The translations under genes were made by a program, and so were the position numbers. Shown here piece by piece: positions 8,674-16,127 of a DNA stretch of 36,169 nt. The stretch is from Candidatus Pacearchaeota archaeon (GTDB taxonomy: Archaea; Nanobdellota; Nanobdellia; Pacearchaeales; GW2011-AR1), in the NCBI GenBank assembly GCA_018304145.1, contig JAGVWU010000004.1:1-36169 (forward strand), given 5' to 3'. The notes under the pieces were generated by a model. The model searched no databases. It saw nothing but the letters and a program-made list of their open reading frames with translations, and was not told the origin of the DNA. Numbering within the stretch: the first letter of the stretch is position 1; every line of letters begins with the position of its first letter.

Positions 8674-9417
8674 ATGCCTGAATTCAACATATTAGAGGAT
8701 GCAGGACTTCCGCAAGTTAAAAAACGTGAAGGTATAACTCGGGTAATAACTCCAGAAATAAAGGAGAAAGCAGAAAAATTAGGATTTGATTTTTATGATG
8801 GAGATAGAAAATACGGCTATGGAGGTTATTATTATGATGGGAGATGGAAAGCTGTTGCTAAAACAATAAAAGAAAGATACAACTTAGACAAAAATTCAAA
8901 GGTTTTAATTGACAGATGTCATAAGGGGTTTTTGGTTTTTGATTTAAAAGAGTTAATTCCTGGAATAACTGTTTATGGAATACATCCAGGAGAATATGCC
9001 TTGATTCATGCTATAGAGGGTTATGGAAAATGGGCTTTAATTAATAGAACAGAAAAAGGAGAACCTGAATTTATAGAAGAAAAGGCAAAACAGGCCGTAA
9101 TACCTTATTTATTAAAGGCTGAATCAACTGAAATGCCATTTAATGATGGTTTTTTTGATGTTATTATTTCTATTGAAAATGCATGTTCTTATTCATTGGA
9201 AGAATGCAAGAAGGTTGTTAGAGAAATTATAAGAGTCAGTAAAAATAATGGAAAAAATTGTTATATTCAAAATGATTCCTGGAGAAATGAAAATGAAAAG
9301 CAAAAATTATTAGAATGGACTTACTTATGCAAAACTTTTCTGGATATAAACGATTGGGAAAAATTATATCAAGAGGAGGGTTATAATGGAGACTGGGGAT
9401 ACACAATTATTACATAA
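8674..9417 (+). CDS. Class I SAM-dependent methyltransferase-like protein, degenerate motif I
   Basis: The ATG at 8674 (247 residues) is chosen because it starts 5 bases after the preceding stop and needs no overlap; an upstream in-frame ATG at 8614 lies inside the previous gene. The Rossmann-like methyltransferase pattern is present: VLIDRCHKGFLVFDL, YGIHPGEYA as motif II, MPFNDGFFDVIISIENACSYS as motif IV and VVREIIRVSKNNG as the post-motif helix. Motif I normally reads DxGCxxG, but here it is IDRCHKG, so the first glycine is lost and SAM binding may be altered. The last 32 bases overlap the next gene. Acceptor unknown; O- or C-methylation of a sugar is possible. Confidence 0.65.
   Translation: MPEFNILEDAGLPQVKKREGITRVITPEIKEKAEKLGFDFYDGDRKYGYGGYYYDGRWKAVAKTIKERYNLDKNSKVLIDRCHKGFLVFDLKELIPGITVYGIHPGEYALIHAIEGYGKWALINRTEKGEPEFIEEKAKQAVIPYLLKAESTEMPFNDGFFDVIISIENACSYSLEECKKVVREIIRVSKNNGKNCYIQNDSWRNENEKQKLLEWTYLCKTFLDINDWEKLYQEEGYNGDWGYTIIT
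9372..9380 (+). promoter_or_regulatory. Shine-Dalgarno-like site for the 9386 gene
   Basis: AGAGGAGGG ends 5 bases before the ATG at 9386. It lies inside the end of the upstream methyltransferase-like frame and supports translation of the overlapping radical SAM gene from 9386, an internal operon position where such sites are used in archaea. Confidence 0.5.
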
Positions 9418-11215
9418 TTCTGCTAATCAAAAATTGAAAATTTTTTGCAATGAATTAAAACAAAAAGTAAACTTAAATAAAAATATTCTTTTGGTCAATC
9501 TTCCACAATTTTCCTTGGAAAGATTTGAAAGAGAGGTTGCAAAAAACAAAGGATATTATTCTTATCCTCCAACAGGGTTACAATATCTGGTTTCTGCATT
9601 AAAGAACAGGGATTTAGAAATTGACATTTTAGATTTGAATTACGAATTTTTGAAAAAAGTTATTTCTGACGACTCATTTAATTCATTTGACTGGATAGAT
9701 ATTTTAAAAGAAAAAATTAAAAAAAAGAATTATCCAATAATAGGGATTTCAAACTTTTTTTATGTTGATGCTCCTTATCTCTTTGAAATATCCAAGTTTT
9801 TAAGAAATAATCATGAATGCATCATAATACTTGGCGGCCAGAACGCCACTTATAATGCCGAAGATTTTTTAAAAAAAAATTATGGTGATTTTGTCTGCAA
9901 AAGAGAATCTGAAAACAAAATAAATTTTTTATTAGATAATATTTATGATTCAGAACAAAGATACAAGCCGACACCGGGAATCTTATTTAAATACAATGAT
10001 AAAATTGAGGAAACTTGTGGAGAAGAAGATATTGTTGAATTAAAGGGGAATCTTATTGATGCTCATAAAATTATTCCAATAGAATATTATTGCAAAGCAG
10101 GTTCGTTAAGCCCCTATTCAAGAATGGCTGGAGTTGATACTCCTTTTGCAGGAATTCTTTTAAATAGAGGATGCAGAGGCAATTGCGAATTCTGCGATGT
10201 AAGAGATTATACTGGAAGGAAGAACAGAACCCGAGAAATAAAAGATTTTTTGGATGAGTTGGAATATCTGAACAAAGAAAGAGGCATAATATTTTTTGAA
10301 TTTCTTGATGATGATTTTACAAGAAGTAAGGATAAAGCAATTGAAGCAATGAATGGGATAATAAAAAGAGGAATAAAAATTAAATGGGGTTCTAATAATG
10401 GACTGATAGCAAGCACTTTAGACGAGGAACTTATGGAAAAAATAAGGGATTCTGGATGCATTGGTTTTAAGATAGGAGTTGAATCTGGAAATCCGGAGAT
10501 ACTTCTAAAAATACGCAAACCAGGAACAATAGATACCTTTAGAAAATTTTCTAAAATTGCTCAGGGATTTCCTGAAATTTTTATTGTTGATAATTATATT
10601 CTTGGATTTCCTAATGAGGCATTTAAACAGATTTTAAACAGTTTCAATTTTTCCATTGAAATGAATCTAGACTGGTCTTCTTTTGCATTGTACCAACAGA
10701 ATGAAAGCTCTTTAAATCAAATAAAAGAAAAAAATGAGAGAAAAGATTTTATTCCTGCAAAAGATTTTGAAAAGGGACAGATAATTACTGATAAAAATAT
10801 TTTAGAGTGTATAGATATTTTTAAAATTCCTTCTGAGACTATTGTTTCTAAAGACCAGCTTAATCATATCTGGTTTAGCTTTAATCTTATAAGAAATTTT
10901 ATAGAAAATAAAAACCTGAAATATAGCGGGAATCCTGAAAAATTTATTTCATGGACTTCAGCTATTGAAGAAAGATATCCTACACATCCTTATATTAATT
11001 TTTTCCTGGCCTTAGCCAACAATCTTACAGGAAATAAAACTGAGGCTGAAAATCAGTATAAAAAAACAATTAAAAACATGGAAAGTGGGTACTGGATGCA
11101 AAGGCTTAAATCTTTTGGAATAATAGAAATTTTGGAAAATTTTCCCATAACAATTGAAGAAACAAAAAAAAGTCTTGATTTTTTAAGAAAAAAATGGAAA
11201 AATCAAATGGAGTAA
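9386..11215 (+). CDS. B12-binding-type radical SAM protein with helical C-terminal tail
   Basis: A 609-residue protein. After about 30 unconserved residues comes the cobalamin-domain-like part (NILLVNLPQ, YPPTGLQYLVSAL, IILGGQNATYNAED). The cluster motif is C263-C267-C270 (RGCRGNCEFC), then EFLDDDFTR and KIGVESGNPEI, the usual landmarks of this radical SAM class. The last ~120 residues contain a segment like one TPR repeat (YINFFLALANNLTGNKTEAENQYKK), maybe for protein contacts. The start overlaps the preceding gene by 32 bases behind a good ribosome site, and the end overlaps the RmlD-like gene by 22 bases, so this is a tight operon. No DxHxxG motif is visible. Likely methylation or rearrangement of an unknown glycan or lipid intermediate. 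Confidence 0.82.
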   Translation: METGDTQLLHNSANQKLKIFCNELKQKVNLNKNILLVNLPQFSLERFEREVAKNKGYYSYPPTGLQYLVSALKNRDLEIDILDLNYEFLKKVISDDSFNSFDWIDILKEKIKKKNYPIIGISNFFYVDAPYLFEISKFLRNNHECIIILGGQNATYNAEDFLKKNYGDFVCKRESENKINFLLDNIYDSEQRYKPTPGILFKYNDKIEETCGEEDIVELKGNLIDAHKIIPIEYYCKAGSLSPYSRMAGVDTPFAGILLNRGCRGNCEFCDVRDYTGRKNRTREIKDFLDELEYLNKERGIIFFEFLDDDFTRSKDKAIEAMNGIIKRGIKIKWGSNNGLIASTLDEELMEKIRDSGCIGFKIGVESGNPEILLKIRKPGTIDTFRKFSKIAQGFPEIFIVDNYILGFPNEAFKQILNSFNFSIEMNLDWSSFALYQQNESSLNQIKEKNERKDFIPAKDFEKGQIITDKNILECIDIFKIPSETIVSKDQLNHIWFSFNLIRNFIENKNLKYSGNPEKFISWTSAIEERYPTHPYINFFLALANNLTGNKTEAENQYKKTIKNMESGYWMQRLKSFGIIEILENFPITIEETKKSLDFLRKKWKNQME

Positions 11216-12066
11216 TAGTCTTTGGTGCGTCTGGACTTATTGGAAGATATTTGTATACTTATTTAAAAAATAATGGGGAAAAAGTAATTGGAACTTATTT
11301 TGAAAATCCGGAAGAGGGGTTGATTCATTACGACCTTGTTAATTCTTCTATTGACGAACTTGATCTAAGAGACATTAAATATGCTATAATTTCTTCTGCA
11401 GCAACAAAACTGGATAAATGCAAAGATAATCCGGAATACTCCCAAAAAGTAAATGTATTTGGAATTAAAAAATTAATAAAAGAAGTTTCTAAAAAAGGAA
11501 TAATTCCGGTTTTTATGTCTTCTGCTTCGGTTTTTAATGGATTGACCGGCGGATATTCAGAGGAGGATGAAAGAGACCCTATTTCATTATATGGAAAACA
11601 AAAAGTTGAAGTTGAAGATTTTTTAATTTCAAATTTTAAGGACTATTTAATAATAAGACCTGGAAAAATCTTTGGAGTTCAAAAATGTGAGGGTGTTTTA
11701 TTCACAGATTGGTATGAAAAATATAAAAAAAATGAGGAGATATTATGTGCTGATGACGAGCAACTAGCACCAACCTATGCAAAAGATGTTGCAGAGGGGA
11801 TAGCAATTTTAATTCAAAAAAACTGCAAAGGAATCTATCATGTAAATTATCCCGAACATTTTAGCAGATATGAAATGGCTTTGAATTTTTTTTCTTTTTT
11901 AGGAATAAACTATAATAAATTCAGAAGCTGTTCTATAAAAGATTTTAATTTTTCAGAAAAAAGAATGAAAAACAGTTATTTAAACATTTCAAAATTCATA
12001 AAAGAAACTGGGTTCAGATTCACTCCTTTGGAAGAATGCTATAAAGAAATAATAAAGAATATATAA
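11194..12066 (+). CDS. RmlD-like NAD(P)-dependent sugar reductase (extended SDR)
   Basis: A 290-residue short-chain dehydrogenase. The nucleotide-binding glycine motif is GASGLIG (residues 11-17), and the catalytic pair is Y133 and K137 (LYGKQK) after the SSASVF serine strand near residues 109-114. The ordering (VFNGLTGGYSEEDERDPISLYGKQK, then LIIRPGKIFG) closely follows RmlD, dTDP-4-dehydrorhamnose reductase, which reduces a 4-keto sugar. Length agrees with RmlD. The start overlaps the radical SAM gene by 22 bases. Whether it makes a rhamnose-type sugar or reduces another keto group, such as one introduced by the nearby ThDP enzymes, cannot be read. No RmlA, B or C genes are in the window. 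Confidence 0.75.
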   Translation: MEKSNGVIVFGASGLIGRYLYTYLKNNGEKVIGTYFENPEEGLIHYDLVNSSIDELDLRDIKYAIISSAATKLDKCKDNPEYSQKVNVFGIKKLIKEVSKKGIIPVFMSSASVFNGLTGGYSEEDERDPISLYGKQKVEVEDFLISNFKDYLIIRPGKIFGVQKCEGVLFTDWYEKYKKNEEILCADDEQLAPTYAKDVAEGIAILIQKNCKGIYHVNYPEHFSRYEMALNFFSFLGINYNKFRSCSIKDFNFSEKRMKNSYLNISKFIKETGFRFTPLEECYKEIIKNI

Positions 12067-12068
12067 AC
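12061..12068 (+). promoter_or_regulatory. TATA-like box for the 12100 gene
   Basis: ATATAAAC at the stop of the RmlD-like gene lies about 35 bases before the ATG at 12100, consistent with a start near 12090 and a short leader. This would begin a second transcription unit in the plus-strand run; read-through is also possible. Confidence 0.35.
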
Positions 12069-12099
12069 TTAAAAGTTAACTTTTTAATATTATTAAAAT

Positions 12100-14118
12100 A
12101 TGAAAAAGAAAATATACCTAGCACAATTTGGAACAGGCTCTAGTGTAAATCTTCTTCCATTGGCAGCTGGACAGTTAGTTTCCAGATTAAAAAAGGAAAA
12201 AGATTTTTTAGAAGATTATGAATTAGAAGAAATAATTTTTAGAAGAGAAAATCCAGAAATCATTGTTTCAAAGATGAGTAATGTGTTGGTTGCTGGATTT
12301 TCCTGTTTTTTATGGAACACCAACCACAGTCTAGCTGTTGCAAAAAAAGTCAAAGAAAAGTTTCCGGATTCCTTGATTGTTTTTGGGGGGCCTTCAATTC
12401 CAAAAGATAAAAGATTAGTTGAAAATTTTTTAAAAAATAATAATTTTATTGACGTTATTGCATTGGATGAGGGTGAAGAAGTTTTTACAGAGATATGCAA
12501 GAAATTTGCAAATAAAGAAAGTTTTGAAAAAATAGCAGGAATTATTTATAAAGAAGATGGAAGTCTAAAAATAAACCCTTTAGATAAATGTGTTGATATG
12601 AATAATTTACCTTCACCCTATGTAGATGGAACTTTTGAGGAATTTTATAAAAAATATTCCTCAGATTTTTCTGGAATAATACTTGAAACAAATAGAGGAT
12701 GCCCCTATAGCTGCACTTATTGCACTTGGGGGAACCAACTTTTTAAAAACCTAAGAGAAAAACCTATTGAAATTGTTAAAAAAGAAATTGAATGGGTTGG
12801 AAGAAATAACATCAAATATATTGCTTTGTCTGATGCAAATTTTGGAATAAGAAAAAGAGATATTGACTTTGTCAATCTTTTAGCTGAAACAAAGCAAAAA
12901 TATGGTTTTCCAAAGTTTATTTCTGTTAGCTGGGTTAAGGATTCTTCAGATAAAGTTCTAAAAATAGCAGAAATTTTAAAGAAAAATGAAATAGGATTCA
13001 GAATAACCTTGTCTCTACAAAGCTTAAATCCCGAAGTTGTAAAAGCAATCAATAGAGTAAATATAAGACAAAAAGATTTCAATAATATAAAAGATGCCTA
13101 TAGGAAAGATAACCTTTATTCATATACCGAGCTTATATTCGGGCTTCCGTTGGAAAGCTATGAATCTTACATTTCAGGAATTGAAAATTCTTTGAGCCCT
13201 AGTGTTTTTGATCAGCTATATGTTTATCCGTTGTTCCTTTTCCCTAATACTGAAATGGGTTCTCCAGAGAGCAGAGAGAAATATGGAATTGAATCTAATA
13301 AAGTTGAATGCATTTACACAAAAAGCAAAGTCGAAAACGAAATCAAAGAAGAAGTTGAAATTGTTATAGGTCATAAATTCATGCCCAAAGACAAATGGGT
13401 TGAAGCATTTGTAGTAGGATATCATACGCTTGGAATGCATGATGATAGATTGATGTTTTTCGTTTTTAATTATCTAAAAAAAGAATATAATATTAAGATT
13501 ACAGATTTGACAAGTTTTGCAAAAGAATATTCTGAAAAAGAAAATTTAAAGAATGTTGCAAAATCCTTTTCATTGCTAAAAGAAAGGGCTTTGGGTGTTC
13601 AAAAAGAATGCAAAGACCACCTTATAAGGCCCAGAACCTATGGAGAAATACCTTTTGATCCTCCAGAGGGAGTTTTTTTAGAGATTCTTCTTAATAAAGA
13701 TGAGTTTCATAAAGAGTTTTTTGAAATTGTAAAAAAATATCTGGAAAAGAATGAAATGAATTATGATGAAAAAAAATTAGAGGATTTGTTCAAATTTCAA
13801 AACGCTATAATAGCTCATCCAAACGGGTCAAACTCAAAAGTTTTAAAATTAGATTATGATTGGATTAAATATTTCAAATATTCTTTTCATTTGAAAGAAG
13901 AACCTCTTGAACATAAACCTCAGAATTTAATAGTAATAGATATTAAACCTTCTAATGGAGATTCAAAAAAATTTCTTAAGAATCATTTTGATATAAGAGG
14001 TGTTCCTGCATTTTGCCTTCTTTATAATCAAGAAGGCAAACTTGTATTTCCTCCTGTTAAAATGCAGCATCTTGAGGCTCCAGAAAGGATTAATAATAAA
14101 ATAAATACAAGAATTTAA
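12100..14118 (+). CDS. B12-binding-type radical SAM protein (long form, paralogue of 24125-26140)
   Basis: A 672-residue protein. The N-terminal cobalamin-like domain contains LLPLAAGQLVSRL and LIVFGGPSIP; the cluster motif is C201-C205-C208 (RGCPYSCTYC) followed by TWGNQLF, ALSDANFG, NRVNI and ELIFGLPLES. About 250 further residues follow the radical SAM core, ending in a segment (LIVIDIKPSNGDSKKFL) I cannot place. The protein at 24125-26140 has the same length and the same order of landmarks (GNQ after the cysteines, SDSNFG, NRRNI, VIIGLPGD), so they are paralogues that probably perform parallel steps. The next gene starts 24 bases later. Substrate unknown. Confidence 0.83.
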   Translation: MKKKIYLAQFGTGSSVNLLPLAAGQLVSRLKKEKDFLEDYELEEIIFRRENPEIIVSKMSNVLVAGFSCFLWNTNHSLAVAKKVKEKFPDSLIVFGGPSIPKDKRLVENFLKNNNFIDVIALDEGEEVFTEICKKFANKESFEKIAGIIYKEDGSLKINPLDKCVDMNNLPSPYVDGTFEEFYKKYSSDFSGIILETNRGCPYSCTYCTWGNQLFKNLREKPIEIVKKEIEWVGRNNIKYIALSDANFGIRKRDIDFVNLLAETKQKYGFPKFISVSWVKDSSDKVLKIAEILKKNEIGFRITLSLQSLNPEVVKAINRVNIRQKDFNNIKDAYRKDNLYSYTELIFGLPLESYESYISGIENSLSPSVFDQLYVYPLFLFPNTEMGSPESREKYGIESNKVECIYTKSKVENEIKEEVEIVIGHKFMPKDKWVEAFVVGYHTLGMHDDRLMFFVFNYLKKEYNIKITDLTSFAKEYSEKENLKNVAKSFSLLKERALGVQKECKDHLIRPRTYGEIPFDPPEGVFLEILLNKDEFHKEFFEIVKKYLEKNEMNYDEKKLEDLFKFQNAIIAHPNGSNSKVLKLDYDWIKYFKYSFHLKEEPLEHKPQNLIVIDIKPSNGDSKKFLKNHFDIRGVPAFCLLYNQEGKLVFPPVKMQHLEAPERINNKINTRI

Positions 14119-14142
14119 ATACTATTAAGATAATAAAAAATT

Positions 14143-15546
14143 ATGGGTGAAAAAGTTAAATTTCCTTCAATGGAGCTAATTAAAAAGTATGATAAAAGGG
14201 GCTCTTTTTATACAGATTATCCTGCGTTAGGATTATGGGAACAAGGATTTTCAGATAAGCAATATAGAGAGGCCCTTAATGAGTTAGTTGAATCTGGAGA
14301 AAATTTGCCTATTTTCTTTTATCTGCATTTTCCATACTGTCCAAAACAGTGTTTTTATTGCATGTGTTTTTCAGAGATAACTGCGAGTCATGAAAAAATA
14401 AATGAATTTTTAGATAATCTTGGAAAGGAAATTGATATGCTTAAAGATTTTTTTTATAAAAAAGGATACAAACCTCTTTTTAAAAAAGTCCATCTTGGAG
14501 GTGGTTCACCATCAATGATGAATGAAGAAGAATTTAAAATTATGCAGAACCATCTTAAAAAAATTATTGATTTTGATAAAGTAGAAGAATATGCAATTGA
14601 AGTAGATCCAAGACATACCAGTCCTGAAAAGATGATTTTTTATCATAAAATGGGTATTGATAGAATATCTTTGGGTGTGCAAGAATTTGATTTAGAGGTT
14701 CAGAAAGCAATAAACCGGGTTCAACCAGTTGAAACTATTGAAAAAATAATGACTCCTGAGATTAGAAAATATTTCAAAAGTTTTAATTTTGATATTATTT
14801 ATGGTTTACCAAGACAGACAAGAGAGTCATTCAGAAAAACCATGGAAAATGTGATTCGTCTTTCTCCAGACAGATTAGGAGTATGTATTTTAGGATGGAG
14901 ACCTGATATTTTCAAGCATCAAAAACTAATCTATCAAGAAGAACTTCCTAGTTTAGAAGAATCTAATCTAATGAATTTTGATGCTGTGCAAATGCTTACT
15001 GATGCTGGTTATGAAAGAATAGGGATAGATCATTTTGCAAAACCTACTGAAAATTTAGCTGTTACAAAGAAACAAGGAAAATTACATAGAAGTGCCATGG
15101 GTTACAATCCTGGTGATTATATTGAAATGGTAGGGCTTGGACATTCTGGAATGAACAGAATATTGAATTATTATTTTCAAAGAGAATATAGTCTTGAAAA
15201 GTATTATGCTGCACTAAACGAAGGAAAATTTCCAATATTTAGAGGTTATAAACTGAGCAAAGATCAAGAAATAAGAAGAGATATCATGGAAAAAATAATA
15301 TGCTATGATAAGGTTGATTTCAAAGAAATTGAAGAAAAATATGGTGTTAATTTTAAAGAATATTTCAAAATAGATTTAGGTGCTTTGAAAGAACTTATTG
15401 AAGATGGAATTGTCAAAGTTTATGAAAATCATCTAGAGATTACTCCAATAGGCACATTTTTTCACAGACATGTTTGCGCTGCTTTTGATGAACTTCTAAG
15501 ACGTGGAAGCGGATATAAGCATGCAAGAGATACTGCAGATCTTTGA
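14143..15546 (+). CDS. HemN-family radical SAM protein (coproporphyrinogen III dehydrogenase-like)
   Basis: A 467-residue protein, the usual HemN length. The N-terminus has FYTDYPALG, corresponding to YTSYPTA of HemN, and the cluster motif is C66-C70-C73-C75 (YCPKQCFYCMC), the HemN-type CxxxCxxCxC. Further HemN landmarks are HLGGGSPS, DRISLGVQEFD, IIYGLPRQT, LHRSAMGY and a C-terminal winged region (LEITPIGTFFHRHVC). HemN decarboxylates coproporphyrinogen III oxygen-independently, but no other heme gene is nearby and the neighbours are glycan genes, so another substrate for this HemN-like enzyme is quite possible. Preceding gene 24 bases away, DJ-1 gene 41 bases downstream with its own TATA-like box. 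Confidence 0.8.
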   Translation: MGEKVKFPSMELIKKYDKRGSFYTDYPALGLWEQGFSDKQYREALNELVESGENLPIFFYLHFPYCPKQCFYCMCFSEITASHEKINEFLDNLGKEIDMLKDFFYKKGYKPLFKKVHLGGGSPSMMNEEEFKIMQNHLKKIIDFDKVEEYAIEVDPRHTSPEKMIFYHKMGIDRISLGVQEFDLEVQKAINRVQPVETIEKIMTPEIRKYFKSFNFDIIYGLPRQTRESFRKTMENVIRLSPDRLGVCILGWRPDIFKHQKLIYQEELPSLEESNLMNFDAVQMLTDAGYERIGIDHFAKPTENLAVTKKQGKLHRSAMGYNPGDYIEMVGLGHSGMNRILNYYFQREYSLEKYYAALNEGKFPIFRGYKLSKDQEIRRDIMEKIICYDKVDFKEIEEKYGVNFKEYFKIDLGALKELIEDGIVKVYENHLEITPIGTFFHRHVCAAFDELLRRGSGYKHARDTADL

Positions 15547-15549
15547 TAG

Positions 15550-15557
15550 TATATAAA
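15550..15557 (+). promoter_or_regulatory. TATA-like box for the DJ-1/PfpI gene
   Basis: TATATAAA lies 31-38 bases before the ATG at 15588, just after the HemN-like stop codon, predicting a start near 15578 and a leader of about 10 bases. Confidence 0.45.
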
Positions 15558-15587
15558 GATTTAAAAACTTAAATAATTTTTAAAAAC

Positions 15588-16127
15588 ATGCTAAAAAAGG
15601 CTTTAATAATTACTTGGGAGGGTTATCAGGACAGTGAAGTCTTATATCCTTATTACAGATTACAAGAAGATGATTTTTATGTAGATATAGCTGCTGAAAA
15701 TCCTGGAGAGATTCACGGTATTCTAGGAACTAAAATTAAAGCAACTATTTCTGTTACAGAAATAAAAGTTGATAATTATGATTTATTAATTCTTCCAGGA
15801 GGAGTTAAAGCCCTTGAAAAAGTAAGGCAACAGAAAATAGTTTTAGATTTCATTCATGAATGGAATGAACAGGGAAAAATAATAGGAGATATTTGCCATG
15901 GAACTCAGCTTTTAATTTCTGCAAAAGTAACTATTGGAAGAAGAATATCTGCATACTATAGCATTAAAGATGATGTTGAAAATTCAGGAGCAACTTACGT
16001 AGATGCTCCCTATGTAACAGATAGAAATATTGTAAGTTCCCCTCATTATAATTATCTTGGTCCTTGGATGAAAGAAGTTTTAAGAGTTTTTTATTTACAC
16101 AATGATAAAAAGAATGAATATAACTGA
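15588..16127 (+). CDS. DJ-1/PfpI family protein
   Basis: A 179-residue class I glutamine-amidotransferase-like fold protein. Visible features are the YDLLILPGG strand-loop (residues 64-72), the nucleophile elbow GDICHGTQLL with C103 and H104, and the acidic residue E17 near the N-terminus, matching the Cys-His-Glu arrangement of PfpI/DJ-1 proteins. Family members act as deglycases, chaperones or amidases; its role here is uncertain. In this context it could repair reactive carbonyl by-products of keto-sugar chemistry, but that is inference. Its last 26 bases overlap the cupin-ThDP gene start, indicating cotranslation. Confidence 0.82.
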   Translation: MLKKALIITWEGYQDSEVLYPYYRLQEDDFYVDIAAENPGEIHGILGTKIKATISVTEIKVDNYDLLILPGGVKALEKVRQQKIVLDFIHEWNEQGKIIGDICHGTQLLISAKVTIGRRISAYYSIKDDVENSGATYVDAPYVTDRNIVSSPHYNYLGPWMKEVLRVFYLHNDKKNEYN

